Made by a program: the position numbers and the translations under genes
Assembly: GCA_030613225.1 (NCBI GenBank)
Contig: JAUWMJ010000004.1
Location: 1-22,629, forward strand
Reading direction: 5' to 3'
Origin: Desulfobacterales bacterium
Lineage (GTDB): Bacteria; Desulfobacterota; Desulfobacteria; Desulfobacterales; JAUWMJ01
DNA length: 22,629 bases
In this document: positions 7,727 through 15,637 of the stretch, in pieces
How positions within the stretch are numbered: the first letter of the stretch is position 1
Layout of the letters: each line of letters starts with the position of its first letter
The notes under the pieces: generated by a model
The model's input: the letters and a program-made list of their open reading frames with translations, nothing else
What the model was told of the DNA's origin: nothing
The model's database searches: none

Positions 7727-8664
7727 TCAGCAACTCGTTTTGAAGTTGCTAGAAAAACAATTATCAACCGTAAAGTATACTATTGAAACTTGGACAGGGT
7801 AAGGTATTATCTGCCTGTCCCCTTTTCTTCCCCTTAGCTCAAGATCTTCCTTGGCCTGTGCCAATATACCTTCAACAAAGTGTCCGCTGCCTAAAATACG
7901 TTCATCACCTTTCATATAGGCCCTGACTTTTCGCAGAGCTTTCACAGCTGACCAACCGCCCAAACTGTGAACCAATCCTCCACCGACTAATTCCGGCCGT
8001 TTTCCCTGGGCCAGCCCTTTTTTAACAAATTCTCGATAGAGGCTGCGGGCTGTTGAAACTTTCTTTGCAAACATTCTAAGAACATATTCCGTATTCTGCC
8101 AGTTGTTCTTTCGCTTTCTTAAAATCACGGCATGACCGCAATATGGATATTTATCCAATGCCCTCAATTTATCTACAATCCCGGCACGCAGGGGATTTAA
8201 ATGAATATAGCGAACTAACTCTAAAAGATAGGCATCCTCCTGGCATAGAATCGATTTGCCATGCCCTGTTAAATCTAATGATATCTTTATGGGAAAAACG
8301 TGTTTCCGTTGGAATGAGTTTAAGAAAAGATGCTTTTTGGCAGAAACTATTTAACCGGGGTAACGATTTTGAAAAAGATGGCCATAGCGACGATGGCGCC
8401 GATTAAAAGAAACTGCATAACCGGTAAGCAACCGACGCATCACCGTAGAGATAGGGGTTGCCCCCGTCTTTATAAGTAAATGAAAATGGTTCGGAATTAA
8501 TGCCCAGGCAAAGCAATAAGTCTGGGTCTCTACTATGATAGCGGCCAGCCTTTTAAAAAATCGTCCCTGTCTTTATCATCCTTAAATATGTTTTTGCGAT
8601 CAATGCCTCTGGCAATAATGTAATGAAGAGCTCCTGGAGTATCTATTCTTGACTTACGTGGCAT
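7727..8664 (-). pseudogene. Y1 (REP-associated) transposase, copy 1, broken
   Basis: Fragments in order give a family-typical RAYT transposase. The start is MPRKSRIDTPGALHYIIARG (ATG at 8664). The HUH motif region is ALIPNHFHLL, followed by SFNRRHRRYGHLFQNRY, then SILCQEDAYLLELVRYIHLN and PLRAGIV, then a long C-terminal part that includes GGGLVHSLGGWSAVKALRKV. Two lesions inactivate it: a one-base loss in the A run of TTTTTTAAAAGG (about 8550) shifts the frame, and a roughly 100-bp insertion (core 8264-8359) with a stop sits between NRY and KSIL. The last 35 or so residues do not match the family. An inverted repeat GGACAGG/CCTGTCC (7792-7798, 7814-7820) marks the 3' end. It shares both lesions with copy 2. 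Confidence 0.85.
8264..8359. mobile_element. 96-bp MITE-like insertion inside transposase copy 1
   Basis: Its ends are CCCTGTTAAAT (8264-8274) and ATTTAACCGGG (8349-8359), inverted repeats matching at 10 of 11 bases. Removing the block, together with six flanking bases (8258-8263), restores the transposase reading NRYKSIL. The same insertion of identical length is in copy 2 (14355-14450), so it entered before the two copies separated. Its ends belong to the same motif family as the intergenic palindromes near 4.4 and 5.3 kb. No target duplication is obvious. Confidence 0.7.
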
Positions 8665-8727
8665 ATAACTCCAATATCAAAAGACCTTTACACATGTCCA
8701 CTTATAAACTTATGTACGTCCCCTAAT
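8665..8727 (-). mobile_element. Left-end sequence of the Y1 transposon, copy 1
   Basis: The 60-odd bases upstream of the broken transposase start are repeated almost unchanged, together with its first codons, at 19712-19801. The conserved block includes GGTCTTTTGATAT, GAGTTATATGCCACGTAAGT and an outer GGGGAC...CATAAGTT. This defines the left (5') end region of the element. The phosphoesterase gene ends just beyond it at 8735. Confidence 0.65.
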
Positions 8728-8734
8728 CCTCAGC

Positions 8735-10009
8735 TTACTTCAGCTTTTGCAGAAGCTTGAGAAAATGCCATTGCCACTTATCTAGAGTCTTTCGCAGGTG
8801 TTCGGAATCATGTGCTGCCGATTCCAATGCTTTACCATCGTGGGCTACCTCCACCAACCACTCCCCTCCTTCTTTTATCGCAAAAAGGTATCCGGGCGGA
8901 TGGTGGCGCCCACTGTGAGATATCCAGGCCCCCGTGTTATATAATCTCATCTCCTTTTTCGGGTCTAATATATGAGGAACAAGATCGTAACCACCGTCAT
9001 GAGTGTCTCCATAAACAAAGGTGAGAGGTCTATTAGCAAGATCTTTGAAATCAGGAGTATTGCGAAAGACCTCTCTATATCTTAGAAAGCGTTTGGTGGG
9101 ACCGTCATAATCACCATCCTCATGGAAGTTCCGCACTCTCCTTGAGCTCTCAGGTTCCGGTACTAACTTGTCATCAACATTGCAGAAGAACGTATGCCTT
9201 TCTACTCCTTTACGAACCTCAAAGATACTCGCCAGATTAGATAAGATGAACCAAGAAAAGGCCTTACGGGACATATCCTCGTTCCCATCATTGGACCACA
9301 TTGAGTCGAGGAATCTGTATGTCCGTTTTTCGAGATTCAACAGATCCTTTGCACTATAAGGGTTATTGGGTGCCTTTATGTCATGGCCAATGAATGGCCT
9401 GTCCACGTATTCGAAAAGTTTCATAAATGAATCGCTAGTGACATCCTTGCGCCAGTGCTGTCCGTGAGTGAACAGGTAGAAACGCTCTCCCACGCTTGTC
9501 TTATAAAAGAAGTTGCCTATATAAAACTTTACGGGTAAAGAGGCATCGTCTATATTCCCTGAAGGAGCGCGGCACAGCGAGCCATCGGGGTAATTGAAGA
9601 AGATACGCGCAAGTCTACTTTTAACAGGACCAGCTTTTGGATCAAGGAGGATTGGGGCTCCAAGAGGTGTGATATCGTATTTCTTGTTTTCCTGATTGAC
9701 AAGATCCCTCCAAAGTGTATGATCATGATTGCCAAACAGATATACAATCTTACCTGTAATGCGTACCGACTTCAAGAGCATCTTCATAAAGGCCGTGGTC
9801 TCTACTTGGGATTTCTCTTCCCTGGCCAGACACTTCTCGCAGATATCCCCAAGCAAAACCACAGTATCAACTTCGGCGGGATAATCATCAGTTCCTTCAG
9901 TGAATTCACGGATGGCTCGAAACAGCGCTCTCCGTTCGCCATCGTAAGTAAGTAACGAAGCCGGGTCTCCGATGTGGGTATCTGACATTGCCAGTATTTT
10001 TATCTTCAT
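8735..10009 (-). CDS. Calcineurin-like metallophosphoesterase
   Basis: This 424-residue two-metal phosphoesterase carries the ordered motifs: D10/H12 (MSDTHIGD), D55 (LLGDICE), N94/H95 (FGNHDH), H182 (THGQHW) and GDTH (334-337). A stretch of about 150 residues lies between the last two motifs; it is not recognised and probably forms a cap that sets substrate choice. Substrate is unknown; members of this class cut phosphomonoesters, nucleotides, UDP-lipids or nucleic acids. There is no signal peptide or membrane helix; the C-terminus is helical and lysine-rich. The ATG at 10009 follows a purine-rich GAGGGAGAGGG. It ends next to a transposon left end, so its 3' border is a transposon junction. 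Confidence 0.88.
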   Translation of the reverse strand: MKIKILAMSDTHIGDPASLLTYDGERRALFRAIREFTEGTDDYPAEVDTVVLLGDICEKCLAREEKSQVETTAFMKMLLKSVRITGKIVYLFGNHDHTLWRDLVNQENKKYDITPLGAPILLDPKAGPVKSRLARIFFNYPDGSLCRAPSGNIDDASLPVKFYIGNFFYKTSVGERFYLFTHGQHWRKDVTSDSFMKLFEYVDRPFIGHDIKAPNNPYSAKDLLNLEKRTYRFLDSMWSNDGNEDMSRKAFSWFILSNLASIFEVRKGVERHTFFCNVDDKLVPEPESSRRVRNFHEDGDYDGPTKRFLRYREVFRNTPDFKDLANRPLTFVYGDTHDGGYDLVPHILDPKKEMRLYNTGAWISHSGRHHPPGYLFAIKEGGEWLVEVAHDGKALESAAHDSEHLRKTLDKWQWHFLKLLQKLK

Positions 10010-10173
10010 TTCCCTCTCCCTCCTCGCTTCTTTTCTTCGTGTAGTTTTATGTAGTTTTAGGTGCGCTTTTCAGATATGCAGTTTTAATAAATCTGTTAGT
10101 GAATAGTTCCTTTCAGAAATTATCTCTTCGCCTCGTTTTACCTCAGGGTTGACGACTGAAATTATATTTTCAA
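10010..10173. other. Leader region of the phosphoesterase gene, no gene
   Basis: No coding frame is supported. On the minus strand it contains a direct repeat, TAAAACTACA, twice in succession about 50 bases upstream of the phosphoesterase ATG. A regulatory role is possible but untested. Confidence 0.35.
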
Positions 10174-10352
10174 TTATTTAGAAAGCTCTGTTATGGAAAT
10201 TTCAAGCTCCTTTGTCGACGAATAACAGTACAGAAAAACACTTCCATTAAAACTGTAAATTTGAAGGACATCCCCAAATCCGTCACAACCAAGTCTATAT
10301 CCTTTACCCCACAACCTTCAAAAACTGCATCAACTTTCTGTGTCATACGCAT
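10174..10352 (-). pseudogene. Possible small frameshifted gene downstream of the YiiX-like gene
   Basis: ATG at 10352 has AAGGTGAAAGG in front and lies 13 bases after the YiiX-like stop, so it looks translationally placed. The frame begins MRMTQKVDAVFEGCG and by itself would stop at 10191. The neighbouring frame from about 10305 down to the TAA at 10174 reads KGYRLGCDGFGDVLQIYSFN and onward to STKELEISITELSK, which looks more like real protein. One base change would join them into a product of about 60 residues. No family is recognised, and the gene may be decayed. Confidence 0.35.
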
Positions 10353-10365
10353 AACCTTTCACCTT

Positions 10366-10974
10366 CTAACCATTCCAGATGCGTCTCTCATGGCACGCTG
10401 CCCATACTTCGTGTGGAAATACGATACTTTTTGAAAAAGGAATATTTGGGATGTCTTTTTCCGAGTTGAGGTTAATGTCGTAACGCATATAAGCCTTATA
10501 AGCCAACTGACTACAGTAAAAAGCCTCTTCTGTGTCGGAATTAGGAAAATTCAAATTATACGGTTTTTTCTCTCTTGCTTGTTGAAGACAATATTGTGCC
10601 ACATCTATACGAATTTGCTCTATCTGATCATGTTGAAGATTCCGACCCTCTAGAGGATAAGATACACCATAGAGTCTGTCCATGATATATCTTTGTTCAA
10701 ACATTAAGAGAGGATCCCATTGATTGTTCGAAATCTCGAAAGTAATTACCTTTCCCTTTGCTCCAGCTTCTACACATCGGCCGCCTGGTCCAACGTATAT
10801 AACAATATGATCAACATCGCCCGGAATAAACTTACCAACAATCCACCAGAATTGACCAATAAGAAACGAGGGATTACCATCAACCGTACAGATCAAATCA
10901 CCCGTTTTCACTGGAATATCATTAATTCTATATGTGTGGACCTTATTGATATTGTAATCTTCCATAGTCGTCAT
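10366..10974 (-). CDS. YiiX/YebB-like permuted NlpC/P60 (papain-like) hydrolase
   Basis: The frame is open to 11016, but the ATG at 10974 (MTTMEDYN) has a GGAGG seven bases upstream and is the better start, giving 202 residues. The order is His then Cys, as in circularly permuted NlpC/P60 enzymes. The block GDLICTVDG is followed by VDHIVIYVGPGG (catalytic His), CVEAGAKG, and near the end AFYCSQLAYKAY (catalytic Cys), with a final FPHEVW. Members of this superfamily cleave amide or thioester bonds in peptidoglycan peptides, proteins or lipids; YiiX itself has no assigned substrate. No signal peptide is seen. It follows the DUF6765 gene by 78 bp on the same strand and is probably cotranscribed with it. 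Confidence 0.85.
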   Translation of the reverse strand: MTTMEDYNINKVHTYRINDIPVKTGDLICTVDGNPSFLIGQFWWIVGKFIPGDVDHIVIYVGPGGRCVEAGAKGKVITFEISNNQWDPLLMFEQRYIMDRLYGVSYPLEGRNLQHDQIEQIRIDVAQYCLQQAREKKPYNLNFPNSDTEEAFYCSQLAYKAYMRYDINLNSEKDIPNIPFSKSIVFPHEVWAACHERRIWNG

Positions 10975-11052
10975 CTTACACCTCCAACTTAAAAAAATAT
11001 CTTTGTTACCACTCAATTATAGAGACCTTTGCAAAATGCCCCCTTTAGCTTT

Positions 11053-12096
11053 TTAAAGCAAGTCACCACGAATTCGTTTGTTTACAAACTTTCTTTGTTC
11101 TAATGCCTCTATGTGAAAATAGAACCACTTCAAATCATTGTTATAGACATATTCTTGAGTTCCATAATCATCTTCTTCGAAGTCAAGCCAATCGTAACTA
11201 TCGCCTTTGAGTGCTTGTTTTTTCCATTCCTCATTATTATAATTAAAGTCAATTTCAGGAAACACACTTTTGTAAGCGTGGAACTTCTTTTTAATTGAGT
11301 CAGTAGGTGTAGATAGGCATTCTACAAGCCGACTGACATACTTTTTCCAATTAGAAGCCATTTTGTTTGCTTCACATAAAAGTGTGAAAATAGAATATGC
11401 TGCATCAATAAAAATGTTTGTATTATCCCTGGATATTTCTACCCCTGAGTAGTCATGTTCATATTTCCATTTGAGGTGTGCTTGATCTGGATAGAATAAA
11501 GCTTCGGCATGACCAACATCTGGTATTATGTTTAGCTTTAGTTGATCCAGATAAGAAAGAGATTCCCATCTGTCATCCTCAAAAATATGTATTCGTTCAA
11601 TATCATTGTCTTTAGCACTGTGCCGACCAGAAAATCGTTGGTGTGACCAAGTATCTGCGTAAGTATGAAGAGCAATCCCGAGTTTAATAAGCTTTTGATC
11701 CCTTTCTCCTTCATTTTTATTTAACTCTTTAATTGCATTTTTCACTATCTTACGAGCAAAATTGCCATCAGGAACAGTACGGTAATTATAACGCCCCTTA
11801 CCTCCATATTCATCAGAAGGCAGGAAGTGGAATGGAATATAGACCTTGCGTTGAACGTCTTTTCTTAGCCCGGTTAGAAATTGCATGCCTCTATGAGCAG
11901 TGCAAATGGGATCGAAATGTTCACCCTTGAGGCGTGGATATTTAATCGCAGGAACATTCTTAATTTTTAGCTTTTTATGTGCTACCGCATCATCTGTATA
12001 CTGTGAAGCATACGCAATAATTTGAGCCTCATTCGACCTAAAGCCTGCTTTTTCCGCCAAAACCTTTATAGCACAATAATGAAAATCTTTTTGCAT
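11053..12096 (-). CDS. DUF6765 protein (phospholipase C/P1 nuclease-like helical fold)
   Basis: This 347-residue protein starts MQKDFHYCAIKVLAEKAGF and contains EAQIIAYASQYTDDAVAH and ALHTYADTWSHQRFSG, the hallmark segments of DUF6765. The arrangement of H6, D35/D36, H68, H144, D148 and H152 resembles the tri-zinc sites of zinc-dependent phospholipase C and S1/P1 nucleases. The enzyme may therefore hydrolyse phosphodiesters in lipids or nucleic acids; that is inferred from motif spacing. Acidic C-terminal segments (EEDDYGTQEY) precede a basic tail. There is no signal peptide, whereas classical PLC/P1 enzymes are secreted. The start has a strong GAGGAGG seven bases before the ATG. It is upstream of the YiiX-like gene. 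Confidence 0.75.
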   Translation of the reverse strand: MQKDFHYCAIKVLAEKAGFRSNEAQIIAYASQYTDDAVAHKKLKIKNVPAIKYPRLKGEHFDPICTAHRGMQFLTGLRKDVQRKVYIPFHFLPSDEYGGKGRYNYRTVPDGNFARKIVKNAIKELNKNEGERDQKLIKLGIALHTYADTWSHQRFSGRHSAKDNDIERIHIFEDDRWESLSYLDQLKLNIIPDVGHAEALFYPDQAHLKWKYEHDYSGVEISRDNTNIFIDAAYSIFTLLCEANKMASNWKKYVSRLVECLSTPTDSIKKKFHAYKSVFPEIDFNYNNEEWKKQALKGDSYDWLDFEEDDYGTQEYVYNNDLKWFYFHIEALEQRKFVNKRIRGDLL

Positions 12097-12341
12097 ATTA
12101 ACCTCCTCAAATTATAGCTATCTTCCAGTCCCATTTTTACTTTTGGGTCTTCTCCATCAATCAGCACATCTTGCCGGGCATTTCTAAAACAAACCATATT
12201 CACCATCGTTATTTGTATCCAATACACAAACAACCTGTGTGTTACTTAATATTTTGGGTGTTTTCACGATATTCCAGAGTATAATTCTAGTCTATCCGCC
12301 AAAAAAGCGAAGCTCTTATGTTCCGACCCCACTTGGCTCTC
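12097..12341. other. Intergenic region upstream of the DUF6765 gene
   Basis: No gene is supported. On the minus strand a TATAAT hexamer stands a few bases upstream of the ribosome binding site of the DUF6765 gene, but no -35 box was found at the right distance. A TCCGACCCC stretch near 12322 recalls the transposon terminus GGGGTCGGGCC and may be a degenerate relic. Confidence 0.35.
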
Positions 12342-12609
12342 TAAGCTGGCTGCAAAAATGCTGATAATTGCCTGGGCATTGATGAAGAAAAGTCTGCCGT
12401 TTTATCCGGCGCATTTGAGTGCCGACTAATTTATTTTCCAGTTTCGGTGAGAAAGCCAGATCATGGACATTGGAGCTTTAGACTCTGGAGGGACAATACC
12501 GGGCCGGGCCCTGCCCGCCTTTTTGTTTGGCGGGACTGAACTTTTCACTCTGGATACGGGATGATCGGCAGTCTTCATGTTGTGAGGAATACCGGATAAA
12601 CGTAACGAT
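12342..12609. repeat. Dispersed repeat, copy 1 of 2
   Basis: This segment is similar over its length to 15638-15879. Shared blocks include TAAGCTGGCT, ATGCTGATAATTGCC, CCGGCGCATTTGAG and a 21-base identical stretch (12589-12609 against 15859-15879). Copies differ by substitutions and small gaps. Frames run through it on both strands in each copy, but none is kept open in both. In this copy a palindrome-like GCGGGC...GCCCGCC area lies at about 12510-12535. Nature unknown; probably a relic insertion. From 12610 to 12858 nothing more is seen apart from AAATGATCATTT, a short palindrome near 12725. Confidence 0.6.
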
Positions 12610-12858
12610 CAAAGGCAGAGTTCGTACTTGTGGGAGGATCGCCGAAAAGTTGTCAAAGAGCTATTGGGAGAAGTGCGCCTTAAAAATGATACTCTTCATA
12701 TCATATTGATATCATAGCCATTTTGAAATGATCATTTTTTTCTTGACAAGGGGATTATAGGATGTCCCTTATTTCTATCGTCTTTTCATTTAGCCTTAAA
12801 CTTTTTTAAATATTGGGTTCACGATTTTCGAACGCGCGAATGTTGGGCCTTTAATCCT

Positions 12859-13911
12859 CTATAGACTCAAAGTCAGATCGATTTCCAGCGCATCTAATAC
12901 ACGGGATAGGGCAATGCCGTATGTCCATTTTTCTTGTGCGTATCCGGTGCGCAACTTCTCCTGCCAGCCGCCCCATAATAGGCCGATCGGATTGTGTTCG
13001 AAATCATCTGTTACAATCAAGCTGCCGCTGTCACCATGGGTTGAAAAAGGAATGTTGTTATCACCGATAATAAGCAAATCTGTATAAGCAGCCGCGTCTG
13101 GCGCATCAATAAATTCATAACCAAAGGCCGCAAGAGTGCCGTGCCGTAAACCCGTGGTACGTCCCACACGTAATACCCTCTGCCCGATAATAGACATGTC
13201 ATCAAGGGAGATATTCTTGACCGGCCCCAGTTTACCAACACCCATCATGTGGGGATTAATGTTTGCCTCGTCAAAGTCCTGTGCCTTTTCTACAAAGGCG
13301 CAGTCCACCCGAACCAGAGTTGACGGTTCATCCACCAGCGGGCCATACCATTCTTGGTCCTCCACAAATTCTATTACCTTTTGAGTGGTACCGAGATGTG
13401 TTCCCCAGGGAACTGGATGGAAGAGTTTTTGTCCTTGCTCAATGCCCACATGCATGTTAGTCAAGAATCCCAAAGAGTTATTATCGCGACTTCTGGCAAA
13501 GGCACCTAAAGTTCCAATGCTATATCTGCCTTCAGCCTGGTCCACCCAGTGAGAAACCTGTGAGCCAGACCAGACCCGATCGTCCCATCCTCGTAGCCGT
13601 TCAGCCAATTCACTGGGTGATTCGGGCACCAACTCCTCGGCCTCAGCTTGTCCCCCTTCAACAACATCCAGTGCACACCACAGACCATCCGGTCCGTCCA
13701 ACTTCTTTGGTATCAACTGTGCGCCTGGAATCCACTTCGGGTTGATTTTCATAGGCACAAACACGATTATAGCCGGCTGGTAGCTTGGATCTTCACCGGT
13801 TTTTTTCTTAAACCCAAGTGCAGTTCCGAGTGTTCCGTTGATTGAATCAAGGAACTGCCGATTATGTGCACGTATGCGCATGAGGTCTCTAATAGATTTT
13901 GCTTCTGCCAT
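12859..13911 (-). CDS. Trypsin-fold serine peptidase with N-terminal extension
   Basis: This 350-residue protein has a complete chymotrypsin-type triad in the usual order: H154 (LTNMHVG), D203 (RVDCAFV) and S295 in THGDSGSLIV (291-300). The first 125 or so residues form a separate domain (GTLGTALGFKKKTG, PAIIVFVPMKINPKW), known in bacterial trypsin-like proteins of this type. It may inhibit or present the enzyme, but that is not established. No signal peptide is present. The ATG at 13911 has AAGGAGGG at ideal distance. Downstream is a transposase relic boundary on the upstream side (13975), so the gene may have arrived with it. The target protein is unknown. Confidence 0.88.
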   Translation of the reverse strand: MAEAKSIRDLMRIRAHNRQFLDSINGTLGTALGFKKKTGEDPSYQPAIIVFVPMKINPKWIPGAQLIPKKLDGPDGLWCALDVVEGGQAEAEELVPESPSELAERLRGWDDRVWSGSQVSHWVDQAEGRYSIGTLGAFARSRDNNSLGFLTNMHVGIEQGQKLFHPVPWGTHLGTTQKVIEFVEDQEWYGPLVDEPSTLVRVDCAFVEKAQDFDEANINPHMMGVGKLGPVKNISLDDMSIIGQRVLRVGRTTGLRHGTLAAFGYEFIDAPDAAAYTDLLIIGDNNIPFSTHGDSGSLIVTDDFEHNPIGLLWGGWQEKLRTGYAQEKWTYGIALSRVLDALEIDLTLSL

Positions 13912-14145
13912 AATACCCTCCTTTCATCTATTTGAATAATTTCAGACTAATTTATGAAGTCACTTTTAATCAGACTTCAACAAAGTCTTCGCTGCCTAGA
14001 ATACGTTCATCACCTTTCATATAGGCCCCGACTTTTCGCAGAGCTTTCACAGCTGACCAACCGCCCAAACTGCGAACCAATCCTCCACCGACTAATTCCG
14101 GCCGTTTTCCCTGGGCCATCCCTTTTTTTAACGTATCGCAAATAA

Positions 14146-14250
14146 TTCTTTCTTGAATTGTTTGAGCTACCTAAAAAAGACATAGCAGAAATCGAAAGAA
14201 TGTTAAAAGCTCTGATAAAATCTTTAGAAAACAAACACTTGAATCCTTGA
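14146..14250 (+). pseudogene. Four-helix-bundle (S23/IVP-like) protein, C-terminal scrap
   Basis: A plus-strand frame ending in TGA at 14250 reads ELPKKDIAEIERMLKALIK followed by SLENKHLNP. This resembles the C-terminus of four-helix-bundle proteins first named from 23S rRNA intervening sequences. No start is present and a stop precedes it (14143). A tandem GAATCCTTG follows. It lies inside transposase copy 2 and so marks a recombination or insertion there. Confidence 0.6.
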
Positions 14251-14354
14251 CCTCTGGAATCCTTGGACCCTCTTCTCCAACTGAATTGGAGAAGAACTTA
14301 GCGAACTAACTCCAAAAGATAGACATCCTCCTGGCATAGAATCGATTTGCCATG

Positions 14355-14450
14355 CCCTGTTAAATCTAATGATATCTTTATGGGAGAAACGTGTTCCCGT
14401 TGGAATGAGTTTAAGAAAGGGTGCTTTTTGGAAGAAACTATTTAACCGGG
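14355..14450. mobile_element. 96-bp MITE-like insertion inside transposase copy 2
   Basis: This has the same ends (CCCTGTTAAAT at 14355-14365, ATTTAACCGGG at 14440-14450), the same length and the same position in the transposase as 8264-8359, with a handful of base differences. Confidence 0.7.
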
Positions 14451-14568
14451 ATAACGACTTTGAAAAAGCTGGCCATAGCGACGATGGCGCCGATTAAAAG
14501 AAACTGTATACCGGTAAGCAACCGACGCATCTCCGTAGATATGGAGGTTGTACTCGTCTTTATTAGTA

Positions 14569-14825
14569 CCTGAATCTTGCATGAAAATTAATGAGAAACT
14601 GTTCTTATAACGATAACCAGCGGGTTTAGCAAAATGTGTTATTAAAAATATAACACCCAAATGGTAAAAAGGATAATGATCGATTTTATCTCATCAATTT
14701 TAACCCTTCGGGGAGATGGAGGCCTCCATCTGCTGTGTTACTAAGGGCTCGCAATAGTTCATTATGGCTTCGCCCTTAGATGCCTTGCATATGAAAGCCT
14801 CCAACTCGTGCAAAATTAAGGTAGC
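14569..14825. mobile_element. 257-bp structured insertion in transposase copy 2
   Basis: This block is absent from copy 1, where the flanks are continuous (around 8477). It has no supported reading frame but three strong inverted repeats: GTGTTAT/ATAACAC (14636-14642, 14650-14656), the perfect 16-base palindrome GATGGAGGCCTCCATC (14715-14730), and CTAAGGGC/GCCCTTAG (14741-14748, 14772-14779). It could be a miniature element or carry a structured RNA. No clear target duplication. Confidence 0.6.
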
Positions 14826-14936
14826 AAATGAAAATGGTTCGGAATTAATGCCCAGGCAAAGCAATAAGTCTGGGTCTCTTCTATGATAGCGGCCAGCCTT
14901 TTAAAAAATCGTCCCTGACTCCAATACAAATATAAA

Positions 14937-15512
14937 TTAGCATTGAGAATCGCATGGTGCTTCAGCAGTACTTATAATAACTCCAGTAAAGGTGTTGATT
15001 GTTTGATCAACGCATTGTCCATTTGGATATTTGAGCCGCATTAATAGTAAACCGTCTCCAATCCATTTCCTGCAGATGACTGTTGCACCTCCTTCAGCCA
15101 CTAAGAAACTTTCCCTGATGCTGGCTGCCCAAGCATCTTTAATTATAAGTGATGTATGTTTCTTCTTTATTTGGCTAAAACTAATCCAAAGTTTTTCTCC
15201 TTCGACAGTCGGATCCGCAGACTTACCACAAACCAGGACGTCTCCAGATTTACAGATACCAACAGATACAGTTGCGTTAGATGCAGTAGTGACTTCATGA
15301 AAATTCAAACCAGTAAGACAATCTAAATTTTTCTTCCACAGGTTATTCTGTTCAGAAGACGCATCAATTTTGCTAAATGAAACTCCTGTCTTGTATGAAT
15401 GATATAACTTGATCCCATTTGGTATGTGGCCCAAAAGGGCAATTACAAGAGTTGGATACATTAATAACCACTGCCACCATTTTATCGGTAATAAACTTTT
15501 ATTTCCGTTCAT
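14937..15512 (-). CDS. Hypothetical membrane-anchored Cys-rich protein
   Basis: This 191-residue protein is of unrecognised family. An N-terminal basic stretch and hydrophobic segment (about 13-30, WQWLLMYPTLVIALLGHIP) should anchor it in the inner membrane with the rest outside the cytoplasm. That part holds seven cysteines (65, 87, 95, 147, 167, 187, 191), consistent with disulfides, and beta-rich segments such as GICKSGDVLVCG, GGATVICRKW and FTGVIIST. The start is supported by an AAAGGGGGG site. It is the only membrane-anchored protein within the hydrolase run and could be an immunity, sensor or inhibitor partner, but that is speculation. Its stop lies only 17 bp from transposase copy 2. 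Confidence 0.65.
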   Translation of the reverse strand: MNGNKSLLPIKWWQWLLMYPTLVIALLGHIPNGIKLYHSYKTGVSFSKIDASSEQNNLWKKNLDCLTGLNFHEVTTASNATVSVGICKSGDVLVCGKSADPTVEGEKLWISFSQIKKKHTSLIIKDAWAASIRESFLVAEGGATVICRKWIGDGLLLMRLKYPNGQCVDQTINTFTGVIISTAEAPCDSQC

Positions 15513-15637
15513 AGCACCCCCCTTTCTAAAATATTAGCCCTCGTAGCGGCCACAAGGGTCGATCTGTTCAAAACATACTTTGCCAGGTTTCTTCGTGGAA
15601 GGGAAAGTAAGCGCGGGATTAAAACAAAGATGCGCGT

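Larger units (their letters stand above)
13975..14920 (-). pseudogene. Y1 (REP-associated) transposase, copy 2, heavily rearranged
   Basis: Three blocks match copy 1: 13975-14130, 14299-14568 and 14826-14920. They keep the HUH region (LIPNHFHLL), SFNRRHRRYGQLFQSRY, and the C-terminal GGWSAVKALRKV. Between the blocks lie foreign pieces: a four-helix-bundle protein scrap (about 14131-14298), which replaces about 170 bp of the gene, and a structured 257-bp insertion (14569-14825). The shared 96-bp insertion and shared A-run frameshift show that copies 1 and 2 descend from one already dead transposase. The start of the gene is missing beyond 14920, directly before the next gene's stop. Confidence 0.82.

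Noticed and set aside
8143..8406. 87-codon plus-strand frame
   Set aside because: Antisense to the transposase copy 1 pseudogene, which explains the sequence.
12527..12709. 60-codon plus-strand frame
   Set aside because: Short, overlaps the dispersed repeat, no ribosome binding site and no similarity seen.
12742..12775. TTGACA as a plus-strand promoter
   Set aside because: No good -10 box at 16-18 bases and no plus-strand gene downstream.
14442..14660. 72-codon minus-strand frame as an independent gene
   Set aside because: Its end (SFNRRHRRYGQLFQSRY) is part of transposase copy 2; the start lies in the 257-bp insertion, so it is a chimeric frame of a pseudogene.
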